NCBI GenBank assembly: GCA_963757155.1
Contig: CAVWQS010000017.1
Location: forward strand, 62,001 to 126,000
DNA: 64,000 nt
Source: DASXQK01 sp963757155
GTDB taxonomy: Bacteria; Pseudomonadota; Alphaproteobacteria; Dongiales; Dongiaceae
Direction of reading: 5' to 3'
Made by a program: the position numbers and the translations under genes. Of this stretch, positions 9,294-18,210 are shown piece after piece. The notes under the pieces are model-generated. The model saw nothing but the letters and a program-made list of their open reading frames with translations. It was not told the DNA's origin and searched no databases. How positions within the stretch are numbered: the first letter of the stretch is position 1; every line of letters starts with the position of its first letter.

Positions 9294-10529
9294 TTGAGCG
9301 AGAGCGCGATCGGACGGCGGTCAAGCCTGGCGGATGGCACGGTCTTTGCGGTGCTGACCGCCATCAGCTTCTCCCATTTGCTCAACGACATGATCCAGTC
9401 GCTGCTGCCGGCGATCTATCCGCTGCTGAAGAGCTCGTTCCAGCTCAGTTTCGTGCAGATCGGTCTGATCACGCTGACCTTCCAGATGACGGCCTCCATC
9501 CTGCAGCCGGTGGTGGGGTACTACACCGACCGTCATCCCAAGCCCTTTTCCCTCTCCATCGGCATGGGCTCCACCCTCTGCGGCCTCCTGCTGCTGTCGG
9601 TGGCGAACCATTTCTATCTGCTGCTGCTGGCCGCCGCCCTGATCGGCACCGGCTCCTCCGTCTTCCACCCCGAATCCTCCCGGGTGGCGCGGCTGGCTTC
9701 GGGCGGGCGGCATGGCCTGGCGCAATCCTTCTTTCAGGTCGGCGGCAATATCGGCTCCTCCATCGGACCGCTCCTGGCCGCCTTCATCGTGGTGCCCCAT
9801 GGGCAGAGCAGCATCGCCATCTTCTCGCTGGTGGCGCTGCTGGCCATGGCCGTGCTGTGGAATGTGGGCCGCTGGTATCGCGATCATCTGGGATCTCGCC
9901 GGGCCAAGGCGCCCGCGGTCCATGCCGAGCAGCTGGCCCTGCTCACCCGCGGCAAGATCACGGCCGCGATCGCCATCCTGCTGACCCTGATCTTCTCGAA
10001 ATATTTCTACCTCGCCAGCCTGACCAGCTATTACACCTTCTATCTCATCAGCAAATTCGGCCTCTCCGTCCAGTCCGCCCAGGTCCATCTCTTCATCTTC
10101 CTGGGCGCGGTCGCGGTCGGCACCTTCGCCGGCGGGCCGATCGGCGATTATTTCGGGCGCAAATATGTGATCTGGTTCTCGATCCTGGGGGTGCTGCCCT
10201 TCACCCTCATGCTGCCCCATGCCAATCTTTTCTGGACCGGCGTGCTGACGGTCGTCATCGGCCTGATCCTGGCCTCGGCCTTCGCCGCCATCCTGGTCTA
10301 TGCCACCGAGCTCATGCCGGGAAAGGTGGGCACCGTCGCCGGCCTCTTCTTCGGCTTTGCCTTCGGCATGGGCGGGTTGGGCGCGGCGCTGCTGGGCGGG
10401 CTTGCCGATATGACCAGCATCGGCTTCGTCTATCAGGTCTGCGCCTTCCTGCCGGCCATAGGATTGCTGGCCGCCTTCCTGCCCAATCTCGACGGAGCGC
10501 GCCGGCGGAGGCGCCAAGCGGCGGCCTGA
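9294..10529 (+). CDS. MFS transporter, fosmidomycin-resistance (Fsr) type
   Basis: This is a 411-residue major-facilitator pump, probably exporting small drugs or metabolites. Twelve hydrophobic stretches can be counted. The Fsr-type signatures are present: SFSHLLNDMIQSLLPAIYPL near residue 27, then YYTDRHPKPFSLSIGMG, and GSSVFHPESSRVARLASGGR. The start is a TTG at 9294 directly after a TGA. The next gene, trmFO, converges and its stop begins one base after this gene ends. The substrate cannot be told from sequence. Confidence 0.9.
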   Translation: MSESAIGRRSSLADGTVFAVLTAISFSHLLNDMIQSLLPAIYPLLKSSFQLSFVQIGLITLTFQMTASILQPVVGYYTDRHPKPFSLSIGMGSTLCGLLLLSVANHFYLLLLAAALIGTGSSVFHPESSRVARLASGGRHGLAQSFFQVGGNIGSSIGPLLAAFIVVPHGQSSIAIFSLVALLAMAVLWNVGRWYRDHLGSRRAKAPAVHAEQLALLTRGKITAAIAILLTLIFSKYFYLASLTSYYTFYLISKFGLSVQSAQVHLFIFLGAVAVGTFAGGPIGDYFGRKYVIWFSILGVLPFTLMLPHANLFWTGVLTVVIGLILASAFAAILVYATELMPGKVGTVAGLFFGFAFGMGGLGAALLGGLADMTSIGFVYQVCAFLPAIGLLAAFLPNLDGARRRRRQAAA

Positions 10530-10530
10530 T

Positions 10531-11907
10531 CTAGGCCGCCTGACGCCAGCCCTCTAGCCAAACCCCGAGATCGGCGAGAGCCCGCGCCGCGAGCGCGGGC
10601 TTGCGCGTCTGGCGGCCCTTGCGGCCGCCCGGCAATTCCGCCATGGGCGGGAAGAGCCCGAAATTGATGTTCATCGGCTGGAAATGCCGGTCATCGGCGC
10701 CGCCGGTGATATGGGCGAGCAGCGCGCCCAGCGCCGTGGTCGGCGGCGGGGGCGGAAGATCGCGGCCGAGCCGCTCGGCGGCCAGGAAGCGCCCGGCCAG
10801 AAGTCCGATCCCCGCACTCTCCACATAGCCTTCGACGCCGGTGATCTGGCCCGCGAAGCTCAGCCTGGGCTCCGCCTTCAGCCGCAGCCGCGGGTCGAGC
10901 AGGCGGGGGCTGTTGAGGAAGGTATTGCGATGCAGCCCGCCGAGGCGCGCGAACTCGGCCTGCTCCAGCCCGGGGATCATGCGGAAGATCCGGACCTGCT
11001 CGGCATATTTGAGCTTGGTCTGGAAGCCCACGATGTTGAACAGCGTGCCCAGCGCATTGTCCTGGCGCAGCTGCACCACCGCATGGGAGCGCCGCCCGGT
11101 ATTCGGATCCGTCAGCCCCACGGGCTTCATCGGGCCGAAGCGCAGGGTCTCGCGGCCGCGCGCCGCCATCACCTCGATGGGCAGGCAGCCGTCGAAATAG
11201 GGGGTCGAGGCCTCCCATTCCTTGAACTCGGTCTTGTCGCCGGCCAGGAGCGCGTCGATGAAGGCCTCGTATTGAACGGCGTCGAGCGCGCAGTTGATGT
11301 AATCGGCGCCGTCCCCGCCGGGGCCTTTCTTGTCGTAGCGCGACTGGAACCAGGCGCGGCTGAAATCGATGCTCTCGCGATGCACGATGGGCGCGATGGC
11401 GTCGAAGAAGGCGAGGGAGTCCTCGCCGGTCAGGCCGCGGATCGCCTCGGCCAGGGCTGGGGAGGTGAGGGGGCCGGTCGCGACGATGGTGGATCCCCAT
11501 TCGGCCGGCGGCAGGCCGGCGACCTCGCCCCGCTCGAGGCGGATCAGGGGCTCTGCGGCGAGCCGCCCGGTGACCTCCTCGGCAAAGCCGTCGCGGTCCA
11601 CGGCCAGCGCGCCGCCCGCCGGCAGCTTATGGGCGTCGGCCGCCGCCAGGATCAGGGAGCCGCAGCGGCGCATCTCCTCATGCAGCAGGCCGACGGCGTT
11701 GTTCATGGCATCGTCGGAGCGGAAGGAGTTGGAGCAGACCAGCTCCGCCAGACGGTCGGTCTGATGGGCCTCGGTACCGCGGCCCGGCCGCATCTCATGC
11801 AGCACCACGGCGATCCCCGCCCGGGCCAGCTGCCAGGCCGCCTCGCTGCCGGCGAGCCCGCCGCCGACCACGTGAACCGGGGCCTTATCGCTCAGATTGT
11901 CCTGCAT
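10531..11907 (-). CDS. trmFO: Methylenetetrahydrofolate-tRNA-(uracil-5-)-methyltransferase TrmFO
   Basis: TrmFO is a flavoprotein that methylates U54 in the T-loop of tRNA using methylenetetrahydrofolate. The 458-residue sequence starts MQDNLSDKAPVHVVGG, with the FAD dinucleotide fold GGGLAGSEAAWQLARAG, then LVCSNSFRSDDAMNNAVGLL, ATGPLTSPALAEAI and AFFDAIAPIVHRESID. The C-terminal part (GVEGYVESAGIGLLAGR, NINFGLFPPM) is typical. The start at 11907 was chosen because upstream extension enters the promoter of the divergent Rid gene. Length and motifs match the family. Confidence 0.97.
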   Translation of the reverse strand: MQDNLSDKAPVHVVGGGLAGSEAAWQLARAGIAVVLHEMRPGRGTEAHQTDRLAELVCSNSFRSDDAMNNAVGLLHEEMRRCGSLILAAADAHKLPAGGALAVDRDGFAEEVTGRLAAEPLIRLERGEVAGLPPAEWGSTIVATGPLTSPALAEAIRGLTGEDSLAFFDAIAPIVHRESIDFSRAWFQSRYDKKGPGGDGADYINCALDAVQYEAFIDALLAGDKTEFKEWEASTPYFDGCLPIEVMAARGRETLRFGPMKPVGLTDPNTGRRSHAVVQLRQDNALGTLFNIVGFQTKLKYAEQVRIFRMIPGLEQAEFARLGGLHRNTFLNSPRLLDPRLRLKAEPRLSFAGQITGVEGYVESAGIGLLAGRFLAAERLGRDLPPPPPTTALGALLAHITGGADDRHFQPMNINFGLFPPMAELPGGRKGRQTRKPALAARALADLGVWLEGWRQAA

Positions 11908-11955
11908 AAGGCGAACAGATAGCCTCAAGGCGAGCCGCGAGCAAGGAGATGGGCC

Positions 11956-12345
11956 ATGCTGCAACTGTTCAGTCCCGAAACGATCTGCAAACCGTTTTCC
12001 CGCTACAGCCATGGCGCCCTGGTCGAGGGGCCGGTGAGCTGGCTGCATATTTCAGGCCAGGTGGGTGCGAAACCCGACGGCAGCCTGGAGCAGGGCTTCG
12101 AAGCCCAGGCGCGCCGGGCCTGGGCCAATCTGATCGCCGTGCTGGAGGCGGCCGGCATGGAACGGGGCGATCTGGTGAAGGTCAATGTCCTGCTGACCCG
12201 GGCGAGCGACGTACCCGCCTCCCGCGGCATCCGCGACGAGGCGCTCCAGGGCGCGGCGCCGGCCTCCACCCTCCTGGTCATCTCCGCCTTGGCCCATCCC
12301 GACCTGCTGTTCGAGGTCGAGGCGGTGGCGGCGAGGTCCGCCTAG
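11956..12345 (+). CDS. RidA/YjgF/UK114-family protein
   Basis: This is a 129-residue member of the Rid family, which hydrolyses reactive enamine/imine intermediates and is usually a trimer. Family features include LHISGQVGAKPDGSLEQGFE, ANLIAVLEAAGMERGDLVKV and LLVISALAHPDLLFEVEAV. The conserved Arg of the RidA group (an R in the R-x-C/P region near position 105) is not in its usual context; the segment reads PASTLLVISAL, so this may be a divergent Rid subgroup rather than RidA itself. The divergent neighbour is trmFO. The stop TAG is immediately followed by the next ATG, so the two are probably coupled. Confidence 0.85.
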   Translation: MLQLFSPETICKPFSRYSHGALVEGPVSWLHISGQVGAKPDGSLEQGFEAQARRAWANLIAVLEAAGMERGDLVKVNVLLTRASDVPASRGIRDEALQGAAPASTLLVISALAHPDLLFEVEAVAARSA

Positions 12346-12531
12346 ATGCCCATCATGGAGAGCAACGACAAATATCTCGTCCAGCTCCGCCGCGAGCTGA
12401 CCCGCCGCCAGGCCCAGCTCGGCCGCGCCGAAAGCCAGCGCGACAAGCTCCTGGAGCAGAACCGGAAGCTCAGGAAGCTGATGGAGGACAACGGCATCAC
12501 CGTGCCCGCGAGGCTGCGCTGGCCGGATTAG
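12346..12531 (+). CDS. Short coiled-coil hypothetical protein, 61 residues
   Basis: The ATG directly abuts the TAG of the Rid-like gene. The 61-residue product is highly charged and helix-forming: heptad-like LRRELTRRQAQLGRAESQRD followed by KLLEQNRKLRKLMEDNGI. No signal peptide or membrane helix is visible. It is probably translated with the upstream gene. The family and function are unknown to me. Confidence 0.6.
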   Translation: MPIMESNDKYLVQLRRELTRRQAQLGRAESQRDKLLEQNRKLRKLMEDNGITVPARLRWPD

Positions 12532-12604
12532 GCCTATCTATTGACGGGCAGCCGGCCGCTCTGGAAGCTACGGCATCATCCCCCCGATCTCGGAGTAAAG
12601 CGTT

Positions 12605-13596
12605 ATGCATGTCATGATTTTCGGTGCCGCCGGCATGATCGGCCGCAAGTTGGCCGAACGCCTCGGCAAGGATGGGCGGCTGGGCGAGCAGGCGATCTCG
12701 CGCCTGTCGCTGGTGGATGTGATCGAAGCGGTGCGGCCTGCGGGCTTCAAGGGCGAGGTGGCGATCGAGACGGCCGATATCTCGGCCCCCGGCGGTGCCG
12801 CTCGCTCCATCGCCGCGCGCCCCGATGTCGTCTTCCATCTGGCGGCCATCGTCTCCGGCGAAGCCGAGGCGGATTTCGAGAAGGGCTACCGGATCAATCT
12901 CGACGGCACCCGCGAGATCTTCGAGGCCGTGCGCCATGAGGGCATGAAGACGGCCTATCGGCCGCGGCTGGTCTTCGCCTCCTCCATCGCCGTCTTCGGG
13001 GCACCTTTCCCGGCGGCGATCGGGGACGAGTTCTTCACCACCCCGCTCACCAGCTACGGGACGCAGAAGGCGATCGGGGAGCTGCTCCTGGCCGATTATT
13101 CACGGCGCGGTTTCTTCGACGGCATCGGGCTTCGCCTGCCCACCATCTGCATCCGGCCGGGCAAGCCCAACAGGGCGGCCTCGGGCTTCTTCTCCAACAT
13201 CCTGCGCGAGCCGCTCTCGGGCCACGAGGCCGTGCTGCCGGTGGAGGAGAGCGTCCGTCATTCCCACGCCAGCCCCCGTGCCGCCATCAGCTTCCTGCTG
13301 CGGGCGGCGACGATGGATCTGGCCCCCCTGGGTGCCCGCCGAACTCTCTCCATGCCGGGCCTCTCGGCGACGGTGCAAGCGAGCAGATCGACGCCTTGCG
13401 CCGGGTGGCGGGGGAGGGGGCCGTGAAACTGATCCGGCGCGAGCCCGATCCGACCATCGCCAAGATCGTCTCGGGCTGGCCGCAGGCCTTCGACGCGCGC
13501 CGCGCGACGGAGCTGGGGTTCAAGGCGGAGAGCAGCTTCGAGGAGATCATTCGCGCCCATATCGAGGACGAGCTGGGCGGGCGCATCGGCGGCTGA
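12605..13596 (+). CDS. denD: DenD-like D-erythronate dehydrogenase (extended SDR), with apparent frameshift
   Basis: This is an extended short-chain dehydrogenase/reductase resembling DenD, the NAD-dependent D-erythronate dehydrogenase. Features are the Rossmann motif FGAAGMIGRKLAERL, the region FASSIAVFG, the catalytic Y-x3-K in YGTQKAIGELL and LPTICIRPGKPNRAASGF. Near 13378 one base is missing: the C-terminal part (GEQIDALRRVAGEGAVKLI and IVSGWPQAFDARRATELGF) is in another frame and ends at 13596. The intended length is about 330 residues. Family assignment is good; the precise substrate is an inference. The catabolic genes usually near denD are not adjacent here, although a related set lies at 22.4-26.4 kb. 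Confidence 0.8.
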
Positions 13597-13634
13597 TCGC
13601 AATCCCAACAGCCCTGTCACCGCTGGAGCATTCG

Positions 13635-14339
13635 ATGTCCGATCTTTCCGCTTTTCCGATCACGCGGCGCTGGCCGGCCAAGCACCCCGACCGGCTTCAG
13701 CTCTATTCCCTGCCGACGCCCAACGGCGTCAAGGTGTCGATTGCGCTGGAGGAGATCGGCCTGCCTTATGAGGTCCATCTGATCGATATCCTGAAGAACG
13801 AGAGCTGGACGCCCGAATTCCTGTCCCTCAATCCCAACGGCAAGATACCCGCGATCATCGATCCGAATGGACCGGGCGGGAAGCCGATCGGTCTATTCGA
13901 GTCCGGGGCGATCCTGCTCTATCTCGCGGAGAAGACCGGCAAGCTGCTGCCGAAAGATCCGGTGCTGCGCTACGAGACCATCCAATGGGTCTTCTTCCAG
14001 ATGGCCGCGGTCGGGCCGATCTTCGGCCAGGTCGGCTATTTCCATAAATTCGCGGGCAAGGAGATCGCCGACAAGCGTCCGCTCGAGCGCTATAGCGATG
14101 AGTCGAAGCGCGTGCTGGGCGTGCTGGAGACGCGGCTTGCGGGCCGGCAATGGATCATGGGCGATGCGTATACGATCGCCGACATTTCCCTGCTGGGGTG
14201 GGTCCGCAATCTCGTCGGCTTCTATGGCGCGGGCGAGCTCGTCGAGTATGACAAGCTCAGGGAAGTCCCGGCCTGGCTGGCGCGCGGGTTGGCACGGCCG
14301 GCGGTGCAACGGGGGCTCGACATACCGAAGCGGGGATAG
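13635..14339 (+). CDS. Glutathione S-transferase family protein (YfcG/YghU-like)
   Basis: This 234-residue cytosolic GST resembles the Nu-class YfcG/YghU enzymes, which act as disulfide-bond reductases with glutathione. The N-terminal thioredoxin-like domain reads LQLYSLPTPNGVKVSIALEE, then LNPNGKIPAIIDPNGPGG and LFESGAILLYLAEKTG. The helical C-terminal domain has VFFQMAAVGPIFGQVGYFHK and GDAYTIADISLLGWVRN. The ATG at 13635 gives a normal family start. It is 39 bp after the DenD-like gene on the same strand. A perfect 14-bp palindrome at 14354-14367 lies after the stop. Confidence 0.9.
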   Translation: MSDLSAFPITRRWPAKHPDRLQLYSLPTPNGVKVSIALEEIGLPYEVHLIDILKNESWTPEFLSLNPNGKIPAIIDPNGPGGKPIGLFESGAILLYLAEKTGKLLPKDPVLRYETIQWVFFQMAAVGPIFGQVGYFHKFAGKEIADKRPLERYSDESKRVLGVLETRLAGRQWIMGDAYTIADISLLGWVRNLVGFYGAGELVEYDKLREVPAWLARGLARPAVQRGLDIPKRG

Positions 14340-14381
14340 GCGCCGCTCTTCTATCCGCCATGGCGGACTGACGAGGAGAGG

Positions 14382-15272
14382 TTAGGGCGACGCGGGCGCC
14401 TTTGCGGGCTTGACCACGACCGTGCAGGAAAGCCCCGACACCAGCCGCACTTCCGGCGGCACCGATTCCAGCCGGATGCGCACGGGGATGCGCTGGGCGA
14501 GGCGGATCCATTCGAATTCCGGATCGACCGAGGCCAGCAGACCGCCGCCGGCGGCATCCGGATCGGCGATGGCCCGGCTCAGCCCCTCGACCTTGCCCTT
14601 GAGCACCACGCCGCCGGCCATGAGCTTCACTTCGGCATCGTCACCCTCGTGGATCGCCGGCAGCTTGGTCTCCATGAAATATCCGTAGACGTAGAAGGAC
14701 TCGCTGTCGACGACAGCCAGCACCCCTTTGCCCACGGTGGCGTAGTCGCCGACGCTGGCGGTGAGGTTGGTGACGAAGCCGTTCGCCGGCGCGCGGACCT
14801 CCGAGCGCGTGAGGTCGATCTGCGCCGCGGCGAGCGCGGCCTCGGATTCCTGCAGGGCGGCGCGGGCCTCCTCGGCGGCGATGGCGGCCCGCTCGGCCGT
14901 TTGCGCCGAGACCGCATCGATGCTGGGCGCGCGCAGGCTGGCATAGCGCCGGGAATCATCCTCCGCCAGGCGCAGTGCCTGGGTGCGCTGGGCGACCACC
15001 GCCTCGGCCTCCTGCACCGCGACCTTGAAGCGCTCCTGGTCGATAACGAACAGAATATCACCCTTCAGGACGTTCTGATTGTCGACGACATTGATCGCGC
15101 TGATCAGGCCGGAGACATCCGGGGCAAGCTCCACGACATTCGCCAGCACCCTGGCGTCCCGGGTCCAGGGCGCGAGGGTGTAGTAGTTCCAGAGCCGCCA
15201 GCCGACATAGCCGGCGATCGTCACCACGAGCAGCGTGGCCAGGAGGCGAAGCGCGATCCTCAGGGCAGCCAT
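14382..15272 (-). CDS. HlyD/AaeA-type periplasmic adaptor of an efflux system
   Basis: This 296-residue membrane-fusion protein links an inner-membrane efflux protein to the outer membrane. The N-terminal membrane anchor is LLATLLVVTIAGYVGWRLWN. It is followed by the lipoyl-like and coiled-coil region (TRDARVLANVVELAPDVSG, VDNQNVLKGDILFVIDQERF) and the beta-barrel part (LTRSEVRAPANGFVTNL). The start at 15272 overlaps the end of the DUF1656 gene by 13 bp. It is the last gene of an FUSC-DUF1656-HlyD set, the typical arrangement of AaeB-AaeX-AaeA-like pumps, which export aromatic acids in other species. Confidence 0.9.
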   Translation of the reverse strand: MAALRIALRLLATLLVVTIAGYVGWRLWNYYTLAPWTRDARVLANVVELAPDVSGLISAINVVDNQNVLKGDILFVIDQERFKVAVQEAEAVVAQRTQALRLAEDDSRRYASLRAPSIDAVSAQTAERAAIAAEEARAALQESEAALAAAQIDLTRSEVRAPANGFVTNLTASVGDYATVGKGVLAVVDSESFYVYGYFMETKLPAIHEGDDAEVKLMAGGVVLKGKVEGLSRAIADPDAAGGGLLASVDPEFEWIRLAQRIPVRIRLESVPPEVRLVSGLSCTVVVKPAKAPASP

Positions 15273-15493
15273 CCGCCGCCCTCCGCCAGGATCGCGCCGC
15301 CCAGGATGATCACATAGAGCGCCATGTCGAAAAGTGCCCGGTGCCAGACCAGGCGATAAAAGCCGAGGCGCCGCAGCCCCCAGCTGAGAAGGGCGCAAGG
15401 CAGGACGGCAAGGGTCGCCCAGATCAGCGGCGCCGGCAGATAGAAGCCGAAGAGATCGATGGTATCGAGGCTGGAGGGGATCGAGAGAGTCAT
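15260..15493 (-). CDS. DUF1656 (AaeX-like) small membrane protein
   Basis: This is a 77-residue small membrane protein of the DUF1656/AaeX family, between an FUSC pump and an HlyD adaptor. It starts MTLSIPSSLDTIDLFGFYLP and has two hydrophobic helices (APLIWATLAVLPCALLSWGL and FDMALYVIILGGAILAEGG), with RLVWHRALFDMALYV typical of the family. It lies 7 bp downstream of the FUSC gene and overlaps the HlyD start. The role is unknown; it is thought to accompany the AaeAB-type transporter. Confidence 0.88.
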   Translation of the reverse strand: MTLSIPSSLDTIDLFGFYLPAPLIWATLAVLPCALLSWGLRRLGFYRLVWHRALFDMALYVIILGGAILAEGGGWLP

Positions 15494-15500
15494 GCCTGCC

Positions 15501-17633
15501 TTAGGCTGCGCCGAAAGAGCGCAGAAGGAAAGGCCGGTCGATCCCGAAGCGATCGCCGATGAAACGCAGAGAGGCCGCGGCGCGCACGACCATGCGCGCG
15601 GCTGGCGAGCCCGGCTCCAGCGGCAGGGCCGCAAGTGCGGTGCGGGCCGTGAGCACTGCGGTCTCGGCATCGGCGACAATCTCGGGCCGCTTCGCGCGGC
15701 GCTCTGCCAGACGCGAGAAAGCCTCCGCCAGATGATCGAGGCAGGCCTCGATCGCCGCCCGCGCGGGCGCCGGCATGGCGGGATCGTCCTTGCGGTCGTG
15801 CAGGCGCCAGAGCTCCATGCTGGTGGAGGCGGCGCCCAGAGCTCCGCGGAGCAGGGTCTCGTCACCAGGCTTGTCGAGATCGAGCCGGGTCAGCAGCCCC
15901 CCGAGCACGGCGAAGATGTCGCCCGCGACCGCGCGCTCCGGCCGCTCGCCCCGGGCCGCCACCGGCAGGGCTCGGATGATCGCCGCCCAGGCACGGCGGC
16001 GCGCCCCCGCCGAATCGATCGGCATGAGCCCGGCAGCGACGATCATGCAGACCCCCATGCCGAAGACCAGGCCGAGGGCGTTGTTCATATAGGCCTGGGG
16101 ATCGGGCTGGAAGACATTGCCGGTTCCGATCTCGGCGGCGAAAAAGGACCCGAATCCCATGCCCGCGATCGCATAGCGCGGGCTGCCCATCATGAGCCCG
16201 GCGGGCAGCAGGGCCAGGATCATGAAGATGGCCAAAGCGTCGAATCCCTCCAGGCGTGGCAGGACGAAGACCAGGGCGGCATAGGCGACGAGGATCGCCA
16301 CGACGACGGAACCCAGATAGGGCCAGCCCAGGCGGCCGGGTTCCTCCTGGTTGACCAGGACGATCAGCATGATGCCCAGGCCGGTGACCGCCCAGAAGCC
16401 CGCCGACCATGTCGTCGCGGCCCAGAAGACGCTGATGATGAGCAGCGCCAGAGCGGCGCGCACGCCTTGCATCACCGCCCCCGTATTGACGTAGGGCGCC
16501 GGCCCGATCGGACGAGAGGGCCGCTGGCCCCGTCCCGCGGCCCGCAAGGTCGCCGTCTCCGCCACCATAACCATGGAGAGGCCGTGGAGCATGTCCCCCG
16601 CGCGATGCAGAATGAGCAGCCCATTGGCGAGAGGGTCGAGCGGCGACTTGCCCACCTCGGCCGCCAGGGCGTCGGCGGCCGCGCCCAGAGTCTTGCGGGC
16701 GGCGAGAAGCTCGTCGCGGGTCTTGCGGGGATCGGCGGCGGCGTGGGGATCGGCCGCGATCCGCTCCAGGCAGGCGGCGGTCTGATCCAGTGCCGGCTTC
16801 AGCCGGTCGAGAATCAGGCCCTCGTCCTTTCGCGAATCCGAGAGCCGGAAATAGAGACCCCTCGCCACGGCCAGCACGGCGAGGAATTCCCGCCGCACCC
16901 GGCGCAGCGCCGGGTCGTTGACCCGCATATCGGAGGACTCAAAGCGGGTATAGGAGCGCAGGGCATCGAACTGGATGACAGCGCCCACCATCCGCCGTCG
17001 CATGGCGATGAAGCGGTCCATCGGCGTCGCGGAACGCATTGCCGCCGCCGCGTAGCGGGCGAGCCCGGCGAAGGTGTCGGCCAGCGAGCCGCGCAGCACA
17101 TCCCCGGCATGGCGCGGCAGGATGAGCACGCTAGCCAGCGCCGTGCAGAGGATGCCGATCAGGATCTCGCTGGTGCGGTCGACGGCGATGTGCCACGCCC
17201 CGGTGGGTGCCGCGGCGCCCTCGTAGCCGACCAGCAGCGCCGTATAGCCGGCGAGGAGGAAGCCGTAGGAGACGAAATTGCGGGTGCGTGCGGCGGCGTA
17301 GATGCAGAGCCCGAGCCAGATGACCATGCACAGCACGAAGGGCACGCCCGCTTCGGCATAGAGCGACAGAATCAGGAGCGACCAGAGAGCCCCCGTGACA
17401 GTGCCGAGCGCGCGATAGAATCCTTTCGCCACGACCGCGCCCGTTGTCGGCTGCGCCAGGAGATAGACGGTCAGGAAGGACCATTGCGGGTCCTGGAGGG
17501 CGAGCCAGTAGGAGATCGCCAGGGCGACGAGCCCAGCGAGGGAGGTGCGCAGCGCGAAGACGAAATTCCGCCATCCGAGATCGATAGGGAAAGGCTGTCG
17601 AAGCGGCGCGGAGATCGCTTCGCTGCTGCTCAT
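15501..17633 (-). CDS. FUSC-family (AaeB/YccS-like) inner-membrane efflux protein
   Basis: This is a 710-residue fusaric-acid-resistance-type pump. Two blocks of hydrophobic helices flank a long cytoplasmic region. The first block begins FALRTSLAGLVALAISYWLA with DPQWSFLTVYLLAQPTTGAV. The second has ALALLIISVFWAATTWSAGF and LVNQEEPGRLGWPYLGSVVV. The cytoplasmic middle contains RRMVGAVIQFDALRSYTRFE. It is the first gene of the FUSC-DUF1656-HlyD operon, and a small membrane protein gene lies 21 bp upstream. Exported substrate is unknown; aromatic carboxylic acids are the usual guess for this family. Confidence 0.93.
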   Translation of the reverse strand: MSSSEAISAPLRQPFPIDLGWRNFVFALRTSLAGLVALAISYWLALQDPQWSFLTVYLLAQPTTGAVVAKGFYRALGTVTGALWSLLILSLYAEAGVPFVLCMVIWLGLCIYAAARTRNFVSYGFLLAGYTALLVGYEGAAAPTGAWHIAVDRTSEILIGILCTALASVLILPRHAGDVLRGSLADTFAGLARYAAAAMRSATPMDRFIAMRRRMVGAVIQFDALRSYTRFESSDMRVNDPALRRVRREFLAVLAVARGLYFRLSDSRKDEGLILDRLKPALDQTAACLERIAADPHAAADPRKTRDELLAARKTLGAAADALAAEVGKSPLDPLANGLLILHRAGDMLHGLSMVMVAETATLRAAGRGQRPSRPIGPAPYVNTGAVMQGVRAALALLIISVFWAATTWSAGFWAVTGLGIMLIVLVNQEEPGRLGWPYLGSVVVAILVAYAALVFVLPRLEGFDALAIFMILALLPAGLMMGSPRYAIAGMGFGSFFAAEIGTGNVFQPDPQAYMNNALGLVFGMGVCMIVAAGLMPIDSAGARRRAWAAIIRALPVAARGERPERAVAGDIFAVLGGLLTRLDLDKPGDETLLRGALGAASTSMELWRLHDRKDDPAMPAPARAAIEACLDHLAEAFSRLAERRAKRPEIVADAETAVLTARTALAALPLEPGSPAARMVVRAAASLRFIGDRFGIDRPFLLRSFGAA

Positions 17634-17654
17634 GGGGCCCTCGGGACGACGGGC

Positions 17655-18038
17655 CTAGCGACCGCCCCTGACCACGGGCAGGGCAATGACCGCGAAAAGG
17701 ATGAACGACAGCAGATAGGCCATGGAAGAGACCCCCGCGAGGGGCTGGCCGGGTCCGGTATTGCCGGAGAAGATCAGGAACAATGCGAGGATGAGCGCGA
17801 GATAGCTGATCTGGGCCAGCCCGAAATGGACTCGCGCCAGGACCGAGGCCGCGCGTCCCGGGAACAAATGATAGAAGAATCCGAAGATAGCGAAGCTGAC
17901 CCAGCCGACGAGAAGCATATGGGCATGGGTCACAAGCTGAGAATGGTCCTCGGTCGCGCCCATGATCGTGCCGAGCAGCACGCCCAGAGCGCCGTAGACG
18001 ACGGCCGTGCCGAAGAACCAGGCCGATACTCCCCTCAT
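17655..18038 (-). CDS. Small membrane protein resembling a heme-copper oxidase subunit I segment
   Basis: This is a 127-residue membrane protein with four hydrophobic segments. The segment QLVTHAHMLLVGWVSFAIFG followed by FFYHLFPG resembles the His-containing helix of cytochrome oxidase/NorB subunit I proteins, but the protein is far too short to be an oxidase and the rest of the ligands are absent. Such small relatives are found in alphaproteobacteria, so it is not clearly a truncated pseudogene. It is 21 bp upstream of the FUSC gene on the same strand. A role in heme or copper handling is possible but speculative. Confidence 0.65.
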   Translation of the reverse strand: MRGVSAWFFGTAVVYGALGVLLGTIMGATEDHSQLVTHAHMLLVGWVSFAIFGFFYHLFPGRAASVLARVHFGLAQISYLALILALFLIFSGNTGPGQPLAGVSSMAYLLSFILFAVIALPVVRGGR

Positions 18039-18091
18039 GACGAATCTCCCCCTAAGCGATGACCTCTTTCGATTTCAGCGATATCTCACAG

Positions 18092-18182
18092 TCGTCATTC
18101 CCGCGAAAGCGGGAATCCAGGGCCACAAGGCGAAAAGTTTGCCGCTCGCCCTGGATACCCGCTTTCGCGGGTATGACGGAAG
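18092..18182. repeat. Dispersed palindromic repeat (REP-like)
   Basis: Two arms, TCATTCCCGCGAAAGCGGG (about 18094-18112) and its imperfect inverse CCCGCTTTCGCGGGTATGA (about 18158-18176), flank about 45 bases that also pair in part (ATCCAGGG with CCCTGGAT). This type of sequence is a common dispersed palindrome in proteobacterial genomes. Each arm also contains its own short inverted repeat (CCCGCGAAAGCGGG). Confidence 0.75.
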
Positions 18183-18210
18183 AGAGAGGTTGGCGGGCTG
18201 GGAAACAGAT

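Noticed and set aside
15459..18062. An 867-codon plus-strand open frame
   Set aside because: It is antisense to the FUSC and small membrane genes. Its translation is low-complexity (Arg/Asp/Glu/Gly) and matches no family.
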